64,000 bases of DNA from CALLCD01 sp039817885 (GTDB lineage Bacteria > Pseudomonadota > Alphaproteobacteria > Caulobacterales > Hyphomonadaceae), in NCBI GenBank assembly GCA_039817885.1, contig JBCBUY010000002.1, positions 21,621-85,620 of the forward strand. The letters are read 5' to 3'. The notes below the pieces were generated by a model. The model was not told where the DNA came from. It saw nothing but the letters and a program-made list of their open reading frames with translations, and ran no database searches. This document shows positions 25,140-34,700 of the stretch, in pieces (the stretch's first letter is position 1; every line of letters starts with the position of its first letter). The translations under genes were made by a program, and so were the position numbers.

Positions 25140-26066
25140 GTGATAAAGCAGGCCACGATCTCCGAACGCAAAACTGAAGAGCTGGAAACCATTCCCGCGG
25201 CAGACTTGATCCGGAGCTGGCAAAGCGATTTCAGCATCGACACGGGTCACCTCTTTTCAGGTATCGAGACCATTCGCATGGTTCGTGATACCGATACCGG
25301 CATCGTCGCGTTTGATCCGCCAGTGCTCGGTGATGCGGCCTTCTATAACGCCCTTAGGGCATTCAAGTGGTATCACCCTCCAACCAAAGAAGAATATGCT
25401 GAGGCGGCCTCCTGGCATCGTCCGTCGGATAGGATCATCGATGTGGGGGCAGGCCATGGCGGCTTTGCCGACCATGTGCCTCAGAACCAATATTTTGGTT
25501 TGGAAACCGATCCCCAGGCCGTATCAAACTGTAAATCCCGCGGCCTAAATGTCTTGAACGCGAGCATGGCGGACTATCGCGACAGGCCCGATGCGATGTC
25601 CGCAGACCTTGTGACGGCGTTCCAGGTCTTGGAACATGTCAGCGCCCCCGATCTCTTCATCGACGATATGGCCAGCCTCGCAAGTCCGGGGGGGCGGCTT
25701 GTTATCGGCGTGCCCGACGCTGAGTCCTACGTATCGGATCTTCCCGACTTTATGCTCAACGCGCCGCCGCATCACATCACATGGTGGACCGAGGCGTCCC
25801 TGACAGGGCTTCTAAAATCAAAGGGTATGCAGATTCTCGCCGTGCAGCGATTTCGCGTTGAACCCTGGGAACGGCAGCTCTGGTGGATGGCTTGGGTCGC
25901 GCGCATTGCCCGTCCGAAAGATGGTCAGCGGTTCGGATCAGGAATGCGGGCGAGGAAGGTCGTCTCTTATATCCTGTCGCTTCTGCTGCAGATTATTCGC
26001 CCGCCACGGACGGCTTGTGGCTCGACATTGCTTGTCATCGCCGAAAAGAAAAAGGGCCGCGACTAG
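25140..26066 (+). CDS. Class I SAM methyltransferase (UbiG/Methyltransf_23-like)
   Basis: This 308-residue protein has motif I IIDVGAGHGGFA (about res. 99-110), an acidic strand-2 end FGLETDP, and DLVTAFQVLEHV plus GGRLVIGVPD in the later motifs. The region before motif I (about 95 residues) resembles the N-terminal part of methyltransferases acting on sugars or lipids, but the substrate is unknown. It starts at a GTG (25140); the ATG two bases before it is out of frame and followed by a stop. Its end overlaps the terminator of the convergent H-NS-like gene. Confidence 0.82.
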   Translation: MIKQATISERKTEELETIPAADLIRSWQSDFSIDTGHLFSGIETIRMVRDTDTGIVAFDPPVLGDAAFYNALRAFKWYHPPTKEEYAEAASWHRPSDRIIDVGAGHGGFADHVPQNQYFGLETDPQAVSNCKSRGLNVLNASMADYRDRPDAMSADLVTAFQVLEHVSAPDLFIDDMASLASPGGRLVIGVPDAESYVSDLPDFMLNAPPHHITWWTEASLTGLLKSKGMQILAVQRFRVEPWERQLWWMAWVARIARPKDGQRFGSGMRARKVVSYILSLLLQIIRPPRTACGSTLLVIAEKKKGRD

Positions 26067-26073
26067 GCGGCCC
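26044..26073 (-). terminator. Rho-independent terminator of the H-NS-like gene
   Basis: Read on the minus strand, GGGCCGC (26073-26067), the loop CTAGTC and GCGGCCC (26060-26054) form a 7-bp GC stem directly followed by TTTTTCTTTT. It lies 25 bp past the stop codon at 26098 and overlaps the last codons of the convergent methyltransferase gene. Confidence 0.8.
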
Positions 26074-26097
26074 CTCTCCAGAAAATTGATTTCGCCA

Positions 26098-26538
26098 CTA
26101 AGACGCGACGGCGAACTTTTGCCGCTTATGGCCGGCATCCTCGTGGGCACGTAGCCAGATCGGCGTCCGACCGCGACCAGACCACGTATCGCCGGTTTTC
26201 GGATCACGAAATTTAATCGGCGCTTTGCCAATAGGCTTGCGCTTGGTTGTTTTTGTTTTCTTGACCTTGGTCGTTGATGACGTCTCGACCAGTTTCAATT
26301 TTGGCTTTGCAGCTTTGCGGGGTTTCCGCCGTTTCGTTGCGGTTGCTCGCGTCTTCTTGGCGACCGGCTTCACCGCGGCTGGTGTGTGCGCCTCGGCAAA
26401 CGCCTTGAGTTCCTGAATGCGTTTCTCAAGATCCGAGACTTCCGCAGCCGCCTTGGCTGCGATCGCTCGGTCGACCTGATCTCGGAGTTTGATGAGGCTG
26501 GATAGAGATTTATCTGAAAGTGAAATTTTTTTAGACAT
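26098..26538 (-). CDS. H-NS-family nucleoid-associated protein
   Basis: This 146-residue protein has an N-terminal helical oligomerisation region (res. 1-50, LDKSLSSLIKLRDQ...LEKRIQELKAF type). A long Lys/Arg/Ala/Thr-rich linker (res. 58-105) resembles histone H1 tails. The C-terminal H-NS DNA-binding motif is FRDPKTGDTWSGRGRTPIWL. Members bind AT-rich DNA and silence acquired genes. It starts at 26538 with GGGAGCC upstream and has its own terminator, so it is monocistronic. The highly basic linker is longer than in the HvrA-type short members. Confidence 0.92.
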   Translation of the reverse strand: MSKKISLSDKSLSSLIKLRDQVDRAIAAKAAAEVSDLEKRIQELKAFAEAHTPAAVKPVAKKTRATATKRRKPRKAAKPKLKLVETSSTTKVKKTKTTKRKPIGKAPIKFRDPKTGDTWSGRGRTPIWLRAHEDAGHKRQKFAVAS

Positions 26539-26679
26539 TGGTGGCTCCCGTGCAAGACTGTTCGTGTACGTAATAGGCTGAACTGTTTACCGAGAAGCGA
26601 ATAGTTTCTTATATCCGGGTAAATATTCAAACTTTTTCAGGCTGGACATAATCAGTCTACTGCGTCACTTGGCTGGCCT

Positions 26680-27897
26680 ATGTCCCACCGGTTCGCAGCT
26701 TTCCGTCACCTCTCCTACCGCAGGTATTTTGCATCTCGGTTTGCAACCGCTTTTGCCGTTCAAATTGTTTCAGTTGCGGTCGGTTGGCAAATATATGATC
26801 AGACACAAAACGCAGCATTGCTGGGTTGGATCGGTCTCGTGCAGTTCTTACCTGCTTTGCTTTTGGTCGTCGTAACGGGCGTGACGGCAGATCGCGTTGG
26901 GCGACGGCTTGTGATGGGCAGCGCGATATTGCTCGAGATGTTTTGCGCAGGCGCAATACTTGTCCTTGCCGCCATCCAGCAATTTAATCCCGTTTGGGTC
27001 CTCACCATCTTGACGATCTTCGGCATTGCCCGCGCATTCCTGTCGCCGGCATCAGCCTCGCTCGCCGTCAATATTGTCCCAACCAAAGATTTCGCGAATG
27101 CCGTGGGCTGGACGGCGTCCTCCTGGCAAATGGCGTCGATACTCGGTCCGGTTGCGGGAGGTTTGCTTTATGGCATATCTCCAATCGTCGCCTATTCGAC
27201 GGCAGTGCTAACCCTTGGCACATCCGCCATGCTGATTTTCTCAATACCAAAGCCAAACCAACGCGTGTCCGGAGAACCAACAACGCTCTCCACCTTGCTC
27301 GGTGGGTTTTCATATGTGTGGAAAGAGAAGGTCGTATTCGGAGCAATCTCTTTGGATCTGTTCGCGGTGTTGCTTGGCGGTGCCGTGGCGCTTCTGCCAA
27401 TATATGCCAGAGATATTCTGGACCTCGGGCCGACTGGCCTCGGATTACTGAGGGCTGCCCCTGGAATTGGGGCCATCACATTGCTTGCGATTGTAACGGC
27501 GTTTCCGATCCGGGACCATGCCGGGATTATTCTGTTTGTGAGCGTGGCGCTCTTTGGCCTGTCCACGGTCGTATTCGGGGCGTCGACAATTGCCTGGGTT
27601 TCGATTCTCGCATTGATGTTGGTCGGAGGCTTCGACATGATATCGGTCTTGATCCGGGAAGTGCTGCTGCAGTTGTGGACACCGGACGAGGTGAGGGGGC
27701 GCGTGAACGCCGTGAATTCCATCTTCCTCGGTGCCTCTAATGAGCTGGGTGAGGCGCGCGCCGGTTTCATGGCCGCAAAACTCGGAGCCGTATTTACCGT
27801 CGTCGCAGGGGGCGTTGCAGCTATGGCAGTGGCTGCGGCCTGGTCCGCACTGTTTCCAGGCTTAAGAAAAGCGCGTCATCTCGAGAGTCGAACTTAG
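26680..27897 (+). CDS. MFS exporter (EntS/MFS_3-like)
   Basis: This 405-residue major-facilitator protein has about 12 TM helices. It begins with an FRHLSYRRYFASRF motif typical of the MFS_3/enterobactin-exporter branch and has the cytoplasmic loop motif GVTADRVGRR after TM2. The central loop PKPNQRVSGEP separates the two halves. The substrate is not evident; siderophore or drug export are the usual roles in this branch. No clear ribosome-binding site precedes the ATG. It converges with, and overlaps by 4 bp, the HerA-like gene. Confidence 0.88.
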   Translation: MSHRFAAFRHLSYRRYFASRFATAFAVQIVSVAVGWQIYDQTQNAALLGWIGLVQFLPALLLVVVTGVTADRVGRRLVMGSAILLEMFCAGAILVLAAIQQFNPVWVLTILTIFGIARAFLSPASASLAVNIVPTKDFANAVGWTASSWQMASILGPVAGGLLYGISPIVAYSTAVLTLGTSAMLIFSIPKPNQRVSGEPTTLSTLLGGFSYVWKEKVVFGAISLDLFAVLLGGAVALLPIYARDILDLGPTGLGLLRAAPGIGAITLLAIVTAFPIRDHAGIILFVSVALFGLSTVVFGASTIAWVSILALMLVGGFDMISVLIREVLLQLWTPDEVRGRVNAVNSIFLGASNELGEARAGFMAAKLGAVFTVVAGGVAAMAVAAAWSALFPGLRKARHLESRT

Positions 27898-29408
27898 CGT
27901 CGGCGTCCTCCTAGGATGCCGCGAAGGACATACCGAGTCACATCCCGCGCTATTGTGCGAGTCACAGTTTTGACGGCAGCCTCCGTCGGCGTTTGGCGGG
28001 ACGAGCGCCGACGGCTGCGAGACTTGCGCGCTTTTGCTTTTTCACCGTCCCGTTTGGCCCTCTCTTCTTCCTCGGCCAGGCGCTCAGCAGCTTCCGCGGC
28101 CTCTTCCTCTCGTCTTGCCAGGATCTCATAGGCAGATTCCCGGTCGATGGCCTCATCATATTGTCCGCGAAGCGGGCTCTCTGACATAATCGCATCGCGC
28201 TCGGCATCTGTGGCTGGCCCGAGCCGCGAGGATGGGGGTCTTATCAATGTGCGTTGAACGACACCCGGCCGGCCTTTCTCATCGAGTGTCGAAACGAGTG
28301 CTTCGCCAACGCCAAGTTCCGTGATGACATCTTCAGTATCGAAATCGGGATTCTCGCGGAAACTCTCCGCCGCGGCACGGACGCCCTTGCGCTCGGCAGG
28401 CGTATAGGCGCGCAAGGCATGCTGTATCCGATTACCAAGTTGAGCCAGCACACTCTCCGGTAGATCGCGCGGGTTTTGCGTCACAAAGAACACGCCAACA
28501 CCTTTGGAGCGGATCAGCCGGACAACTTGTTCGATTTTCTCAAGAAGAGCCCGAGGCGCATCATTAAAGAGCAAATGAGCCTCATCGAAGAAGAACACCA
28601 TTTTTGGCTTTTTGGGATCACCGATTTCTGGAAGTTGTTCGAAGAGCTCAGACAACAGCCACAAGAGAAAGGTCGAATAGAGCCGCGGCGAATTGATGAG
28701 CTTCGTCGAGTCCAGCACGTTCACGAAACCGCGGCCGTCCCGCGTGGTGCGCATAAGGTCTTCAAGCCGAAGGGCCGGCTCACCAAAGAAGTCTTCGGCA
28801 CCTTCGCGTTCAAGCACCAGCAGATTTCTCTGGATGGCTCCGATAGAGGCCTTGGCGACATTCCCATATTCCGATGAAATCTCGGCAGCGACCGCCTTGT
28901 CGCTCATATGGATGAGCAGTTTCCGCAAGTCCTTTAGGTCCAGAAGGAGCATGTCATTATCGTCGGCATACTCAAACGCGATGGTCAGCACGCCCTCTTG
29001 AGTGTCCGTCAAATCCATTAGCCGCGAGAGCAGCAGCGGGCCCATTTCTGATATTGTCGTGCGAACGGGGTGTCCGTTCTCGCCGAAGACGTCCCAGAAG
29101 ATTGTGGGGCTGGCTTCATATCCGTAATCGGTAAATCCAATTGTCTCGGCCCGAGAGATCAGCTTGTCGTGAAGTTTATGGTCATGACTGCCGGCAATGG
29201 TGATACCGGAAAGGTCGCCTTTCACATCTGCACAGAACACGGGAACGCCTTGGGCAGAAAATCCCTCTGCGAGGATTTGTAAGGTGACGGTTTTTCCAGT
29301 GCCCGTTGCGCCCGCCACGAGTCCGTGGCGGTTTGCCCTGTCGAGAAGCAAGACTTGTGGGTCATTTTGCGCCGTGCCAGCGCCCCCAATAAAAATTGAA
29401 TCGGTCAT
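27894..29408 (-). CDS. HerA-like ATPase (DUF853 family)
   Basis: This 504-residue FtsK/HerA-clan P-loop ATPase has Walker A GATGTGKT (about res. 35-42) and Walker B MVFFFDEAHLLF. The arginine-rich C-terminal tail (KARKSRSRRRSSRQ) follows a Glu/Ala-rich helix. Family members are annotated as helicase HerA-like; the cellular role in proteobacteria is not well defined. No NurA-type nuclease or defence partner lies beside it, so an anti-phage role is not supported here. It appears monocistronic. Confidence 0.9.
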   Translation of the reverse strand: MTDSIFIGGAGTAQNDPQVLLLDRANRHGLVAGATGTGKTVTLQILAEGFSAQGVPVFCADVKGDLSGITIAGSHDHKLHDKLISRAETIGFTDYGYEASPTIFWDVFGENGHPVRTTISEMGPLLLSRLMDLTDTQEGVLTIAFEYADDNDMLLLDLKDLRKLLIHMSDKAVAAEISSEYGNVAKASIGAIQRNLLVLEREGAEDFFGEPALRLEDLMRTTRDGRGFVNVLDSTKLINSPRLYSTFLLWLLSELFEQLPEIGDPKKPKMVFFFDEAHLLFNDAPRALLEKIEQVVRLIRSKGVGVFFVTQNPRDLPESVLAQLGNRIQHALRAYTPAERKGVRAAAESFRENPDFDTEDVITELGVGEALVSTLDEKGRPGVVQRTLIRPPSSRLGPATDAERDAIMSESPLRGQYDEAIDRESAYEILARREEEAAEAAERLAEEEERAKRDGEKAKARKSRSRRRSSRQTPTEAAVKTVTRTIARDVTRYVLRGILGGRRR

Positions 29409-29584
29409 AAGCCGCCAAATCCCCTCATAGAATCGTCGCCCAAGCTATCGTCAAACTATTCGTGAGCAAGAGGGAGAGGCATTTGACCCGGTGTGAAGTC
29501 GATCCGTGCCATAAAGCCGGAAAGCCGCGATCCCTATTAACCACGCCCGCGGCGTAGCCAGAATCCACCCAAGGGGAATTCACG

Positions 29585-30274
29585 ATGGGAAAAATTGTAC
29601 AACCGCCAAAAGTCTACGATCGTAAGCCAGTGAAGCTCCTCCTGTATCGCTGGGGTGGCAAATGGGGCCCGTTCAAGGTGAAGATCCCATGCGGTGAGTG
29701 TTCTCTCACCCAAGACGTCATCAAGGATACGCTCGAGAATGAACTCGCCAATGCTGAAGTCGAATACGAGGTCAAGGACTGGCTGAGTCACATGCTGGAA
29801 GCCTCTTTTAAAGGAGCCCGTCACGCGCCTTGTATCTTGGTCAATGACAAAGTGATTGCCCAGGGCGGTGCTCTAAATCGTGGCCTGCTCGCTGAAATCG
29901 TCATGAACGAACATGTCCAGCACTTTCCAATGGAAGGCACACATATCTTCGGCAAGGAGAGCTGCCCATTCTGCAAAAGAGCCAAAGCAGATATGGACCG
30001 CCTGGGGGTCCCCTATACCTACCACGACGTCGTGAAGAATCCTGGCGCAATGTACGAAATGATCGCCCGCGTGAAACCGATTATCGGGCCGAAAACACCG
30101 GTGACCTTGCCGCAGATCTGGGTCGACGGTGCCTATGTTGGCGGGTCTGATGAGCTGCGCGCCAAATACGGTATCGAGGACGCGCCAGTAGAAAACACAG
30201 TCGATCAAACTGCGCCGCAACCCTCTCAGGCAAAAGGATACTGGGACACAAAGGCCGCCTCCAGCGCTGCATAG
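29585..30274 (+). CDS. Two-domain thioredoxin-fold / glutaredoxin protein
   Basis: This 229-residue cytoplasmic protein joins two thioredoxin-like domains. The N-terminal one (res. 14-110) carries a C-x-x-C in IPCGECSLTQDV (C36/C39) and an APCILVNDKV strand that may hold the cis-Pro. The C-terminal one (res. 118-180) is a classical glutaredoxin with ESCPFCKRAK (C127/C130), TPVTLPQIW and GGSDEL. A 45-residue disordered tail follows. The dithiol pair in both halves suggests internal electron relay, which is inference. It starts at 29585 with AAGGGGA upstream. Confidence 0.88.
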   Translation: MGKIVQPPKVYDRKPVKLLLYRWGGKWGPFKVKIPCGECSLTQDVIKDTLENELANAEVEYEVKDWLSHMLEASFKGARHAPCILVNDKVIAQGGALNRGLLAEIVMNEHVQHFPMEGTHIFGKESCPFCKRAKADMDRLGVPYTYHDVVKNPGAMYEMIARVKPIIGPKTPVTLPQIWVDGAYVGGSDELRAKYGIEDAPVENTVDQTAPQPSQAKGYWDTKAASSAA

Positions 30275-30338
30275 GCAAGTTGACGCTTGAGGCGAGGCCA
30301 ATCAGTTTGGCTTGTCCCGTCAGGGGGAGGGCTAGACT

Positions 30339-31430
30339 ATGGACCGGTCAACCAAAGTTGGCGTCTGGATTATCGCCGCCGGCGTTATCGTAGGATTTCT
30401 GTATCTTGGACGTGCGCTGCTCGCGCCGTTCGCCATGGCTGTTTTTCTTTTCCTGGTTATGGAAGGGTTCGCTGGCGCGATCGACCGTCGGTCGCGGCTC
30501 GTCAAGCGAGGGGCAGCCAGACTTTTTTCGATACTCATCGTCACATTCGGATTCGGCCTTTACATCGCATTGCTGGCAAGAGGGGTCGCCCAGTTCGGGG
30601 GGCAATCAGCCTTATACGAAAATCGAATCAATGAGCTCATTTCAGACATCTATTCCGCCGTACAATTATCCAACGCACCGACCTTGTCTGACCTATTGTT
30701 CGGCGAGCCCGGGCGGCGACTGCTTGCAACACTCGGCGCGACAACCGGCGAACTGAGTGAAAACCTAATCCTGATTTTTCTCTATGTCGGCTTCTTGTTC
30801 CTGGCTCAATCGAACTGGTCGATGAAGCTCGACCTAATTTTTAAGGAGCGAGACCAAAGGGAACAGGTCCGTGACGTGGGAGACGCGGCGCTGAGGGGTA
30901 TAGAGACCTATCTCTGGACACAGACCGTGATCTCCTTGTTCACAACCATACTGACTTACATGACATTGATACTCCTCGGAGCGGAAAATGCTCTGTTTCT
31001 GGCGGCGCTCATATTCGTGCTGAACTATATCCCGACAATCGGCTCAATTGTTGCCGCACTCGTTCCACTCTTGTTTGTAATTGTGCAACCAACCGTGCCG
31101 GGTTGGGTGCCAGGCTCAGCGCCGGAAAACAGCTATATCTATGCCGCGATCGTTTTTGCGGGCGTCAGTTTTTGGCAGTTTTTCTTCGGCAATTTTGTTC
31201 AGCCGAGAATGATGGGCGACTCGCTCAACCTATCCGCGCTTGTTGTCCTGATAGCACTTGCGGTTTGGGGGGCGATTTGGGGGATCCCGGGCATGTTTTT
31301 GTCAGCCCCACTAACGGTTTTGATGATGATTCTCTTCGCTCAATCTGATTCCACCCGGTGGATCGCCATACTTCTGTCCGCCGATGGAAAACCAAATAAA
31401 TATCAACTCCAGCCCGCTCCGGAATCATGA
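30339..31430 (+). CDS. AI-2E family transporter (PerM/YhhT/TqsA-like)
   Basis: This 363-residue polytopic membrane protein has about 7-8 TM helices. It carries the family's conserved block LNYIPTIGSIVAALVP and the downstream FVQPRMMGDSLNLSALVVL, in part, ending with GIPGMFLSAPLTV. Family members export autoinducer-2, act as Na/H antiporters or have unknown substrates. The ATG has GGGGGAGG 8 bp upstream. It stands alone, with 330 bp of non-coding DNA downstream. Confidence 0.9.
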   Translation: MDRSTKVGVWIIAAGVIVGFLYLGRALLAPFAMAVFLFLVMEGFAGAIDRRSRLVKRGAARLFSILIVTFGFGLYIALLARGVAQFGGQSALYENRINELISDIYSAVQLSNAPTLSDLLFGEPGRRLLATLGATTGELSENLILIFLYVGFLFLAQSNWSMKLDLIFKERDQREQVRDVGDAALRGIETYLWTQTVISLFTTILTYMTLILLGAENALFLAALIFVLNYIPTIGSIVAALVPLLFVIVQPTVPGWVPGSAPENSYIYAAIVFAGVSFWQFFFGNFVQPRMMGDSLNLSALVVLIALAVWGAIWGIPGMFLSAPLTVLMMILFAQSDSTRWIAILLSADGKPNKYQLQPAPES

Positions 31431-31601
31431 AATAGAGTACATATACTGAAGTTTCCCCTTGGCGTTTGTCTCAGCGGTGCCATATTCAGCAGAGCTTTTC
31501 TGTTACCAGTATTGGAATTTGGCGAACTTAATGTAAGATCGCCAAACAAAGTCGGGCCTCCGCGTGCGTCCCCCCACCCAGCCTGCGGATGAGGCTTGAT
31601 A

Positions 31602-31640
31602 GGACCCGCTGAACATGTCCCCGTTCAGCGGGTCCGTTTT
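31602..31640 (+). terminator. Strong 13-bp hairpin with T-run in a 330-bp gap
   Basis: GGACCCGCTGAAC (31602-31614), loop ATGTCCCC, GTTCAGCGGGTCC (31623-31635) and GTTTT form a perfect terminator. It is 172 bp beyond the AI-2E transporter stop and 121 bp before the glutamate dehydrogenase start. It may end the transporter mRNA or a short independent RNA transcribed within 31431-31640. No gene is visible in the gap 31431-31760; its only strong structure is this hairpin. Confidence 0.75.
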
Positions 31641-31760
31641 ATCCAGCGTCCACGGTCTCTTCAAAGTGCTTGCGTCGCCCGATTGTGAACCGTTCTCAAT
31701 TGAATTCGACCCTTGAGCGGCGTACAACCTGGCGTCCTAAACGGGACTCGATGACGAACC

Positions 31761-34700
31761 ATGGCAGACACACTTTCTCCATCTCAGGATAAATCCGGTT
31801 TCGAAGCTGTACTTGCTTACATGCAGGAGGCTCGCGGGCGGGATAATGGCGAGGCGCTCAGCGACGCGGATCTCAAAGCGCTGTCGTCAGATCTGTGGTC
31901 CTGGTCAGAACAGCTCGGTGATCACGAACGCGGCGCGCGCCTCCGCCTGCGCGATCTCGTGGCGGGTCAGACAACGCCCCCAGTCCTCCTTGAGGTCGTC
32001 GGTCCCGATATTCCGTTTTTGGTCGACTCGCTTCTCGCAATCTGCACGGATTTCGGTGCCCATGTTGATGCCGTTTTCCATCCCGTCATTGCGATCGAGG
32101 GTGATGGCAACAAATCTCTGATCCAGATCCATCTCCTGGGGATTGCAGAGTCCGAGGCAAACCGATTGCTCGGCGACGCCAAGACGATGCTCGGTGACCT
32201 GCAAATGGTCGTTTCAGATCATCTCCCCATGCGCAAGCGTATGGAGGACGAACGTGATCGTTTGAAATCCCTCAATCACTTGGACGAAGCTGAAAAGGAA
32301 GAAGCGGTCGCGTTTCTGGATTGGCTCTCGCAAGAGCACTTCGTCTTTTTGGGCGCACGCACTTACGCCTTCGAAATAGACGCGAACGGAGACTTTGTTC
32401 GCGAAGAACCGACTATGATCGACGGATCAAATCTCGGCCTTTTGAAGAATGAAGAGCTGAACGTTCTAAGCCGCGGTGCCGAACCCACGGTGCTCACAGG
32501 GGCGGCTCAGGAATTTCTGCAGATGCCGACGCCTCTGATCATTGCGAAGTCGACCTTGGTGTCATCCATACATCGCAGGGTTCGCGCCGATTATGTCGGT
32601 GTGAAACACTACGACGCCGCGGGCCGGGTCAGCGGCGAAACACGATTCCTCGGTCTGTTCACAGCAGAGGCCTACGAGGAAACGGCGAGGTCAGTGCCTG
32701 TCATTCGACGCCGCGTTGCCCAGATTCCTGAAATGATCGGCGTGCCGGCCAAGGGGCACGCCTCAAAAGCGCTGTCCAACATCCTCGAAAATTGGCCGCG
32801 AGATGAGCTCTTCCAAACGGATCTCGAAACCCTGGTTCCGATGGTCCAGGACGTTCTGCATCTGCAAGAACGCCCGCGGACGCGGCTTTTCTTACGTCAT
32901 GATCGGTTCGGCCGATTTGTATCGGCGATTGTTTATGTGCCCCGGGATGCATACGATTCCGATCTGCGCCAGCGCATGGTTTCGGTCCTGGAGACAGCCT
33001 ACGGGGCAAAGCTCCTGACATTCGCTCCACGGTTCAGTCACCAAAGCCTTGTCCGCGTTCTGTTTCAGCTTGAACTGCCAAGCAGGTATGAGACGCCCGA
33101 TCCGCTCGACCTGGAACGCCGCATAGCCGCGCTTGCCGTGAGTTGGCGCGATGCGTTCCGCGAGGAATTGCTCACCGCAGAGCTGAGCCAACATGCGCGC
33201 GATGGGGCGCTGTGTTTCAGAACCGCCTTCAACGCGGCCTATGAAGAAGCATTTTCTCCGGCCGAAGCTTTGCGGGACGTTGCTGAGTTTGCCGAACTGT
33301 CAGCCGAGCATCCGATTCGGATGCGGACATATCGGGAGCCCGGTGACAATGAAACGGAAATCCGAGCGAAAGTGTATTCGCGAGGGAAACCGCTGGCGCT
33401 GTCGGAATCCGTTCCCGTCTTTGAAAATATGGGTTTATTCGTCAGTTTCGAAACCGGGTATCCGGTCCGTCCGGCCAGACGTTTGTCCGATGATGGACCT
33501 GACACGTACTGGGTGCACAATGTCCGTATGCGCACCGAAAACGAAAGCGCGATCGATCTCGATATCACCGGTCCACTTTTGCAAGATGGATTCGTGGCGG
33601 TCTGGATGGGACTGTCTGAGAATGACGGCTTCAATCGTCTCATTTTGTCGGCGCAAGCGAGTTGGCGGGAAGCGGTTCTCATGCGGGGTCTGGCCGCTTA
33701 CCGCCGACAAAGTGGTCTCGATCCGGCTATGCCGAGCCAGATTCGAGCGTTGACGGCTTATCCGACCATTACAATCGAATTGCTCAATCTATTTCGGTCC
33801 TTGTTTGATCCATCGTCCGATCGATCAATTGAAGACAGACAGCGCGATGCGCAAGAGATCGCGGCGACGATTTACGAGTTGCTGATCGACGTTCCGTCGC
33901 TTGAAGATGATCGGGTTTTGCGCCGCCTGTGCAGCCTTGTTCTGGCGATCCAGCGGACAAACTTCTTCCAGTCCAATCATTCGGCCCCCCTCGCATTCAA
34001 AGTTGCGAGCCGTGAACTTGAAGATCTGCCAAAACCAAAACCATTCCGAGAGATCTTTGTCTCGAGCCCGCTTGTCGATGGTCTGCACCTTCGCTTCGGT
34101 CCAGTTGCCCGCGGCGGTTTGAGATGGACTGACCGGCCGAACGATTTCCGGACCGAAGTGCTTGGCTTGGTCAAAGCTCAGCAGGTCAAAAATGCGGTCA
34201 TTGTTCCCGTCGGCTCAAAGGGCGGATTTTTCCCCAAAAAGCTTCCTGTTGGGGGCAGCCGAGAAGACATCCGGAACGCCGGTATCGAGGCGTACAGAGC
34301 CTTTATTTCGTCCCTTCTGAGCATCACTGACAACCTCGTTGACGGCGATGTTCACCATCCAGAAGAGGTCGTTGTTCACGATGGTCCAGATCCTTATCTC
34401 GTCGTCGCCGCTGATAAAGGAACGGCGACCTTCTCCGACATTGCCAACGAAATTAGCGTCTCGCTTGGCTTCTGGCTCGGTGATGCCTTCGCGTCCGGTG
34501 GATCTGCCGGATACGACCATAAGGAAATGGGCATTACAGCCCGCGGTGGCTGGGAGGCGGTTAAACGCCACTTCTATGAAATAGGAACTGATATCCAGGC
34601 TGAACCCTTCACGGTTATCGGCGTCGGCGACATGTCTGGCGATGTGTTCGGCAACGGCATGCTCCTGTCCAAACAGATCCAGCTCATTGCGGCTTTCAAT

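Noticed and set aside
27894..29408. HerA-like ATPase as part of an anti-phage system
   Set aside because: No nuclease, Sir2 or other defence partner is adjacent. The family (DUF853) is widespread as a stand-alone gene.
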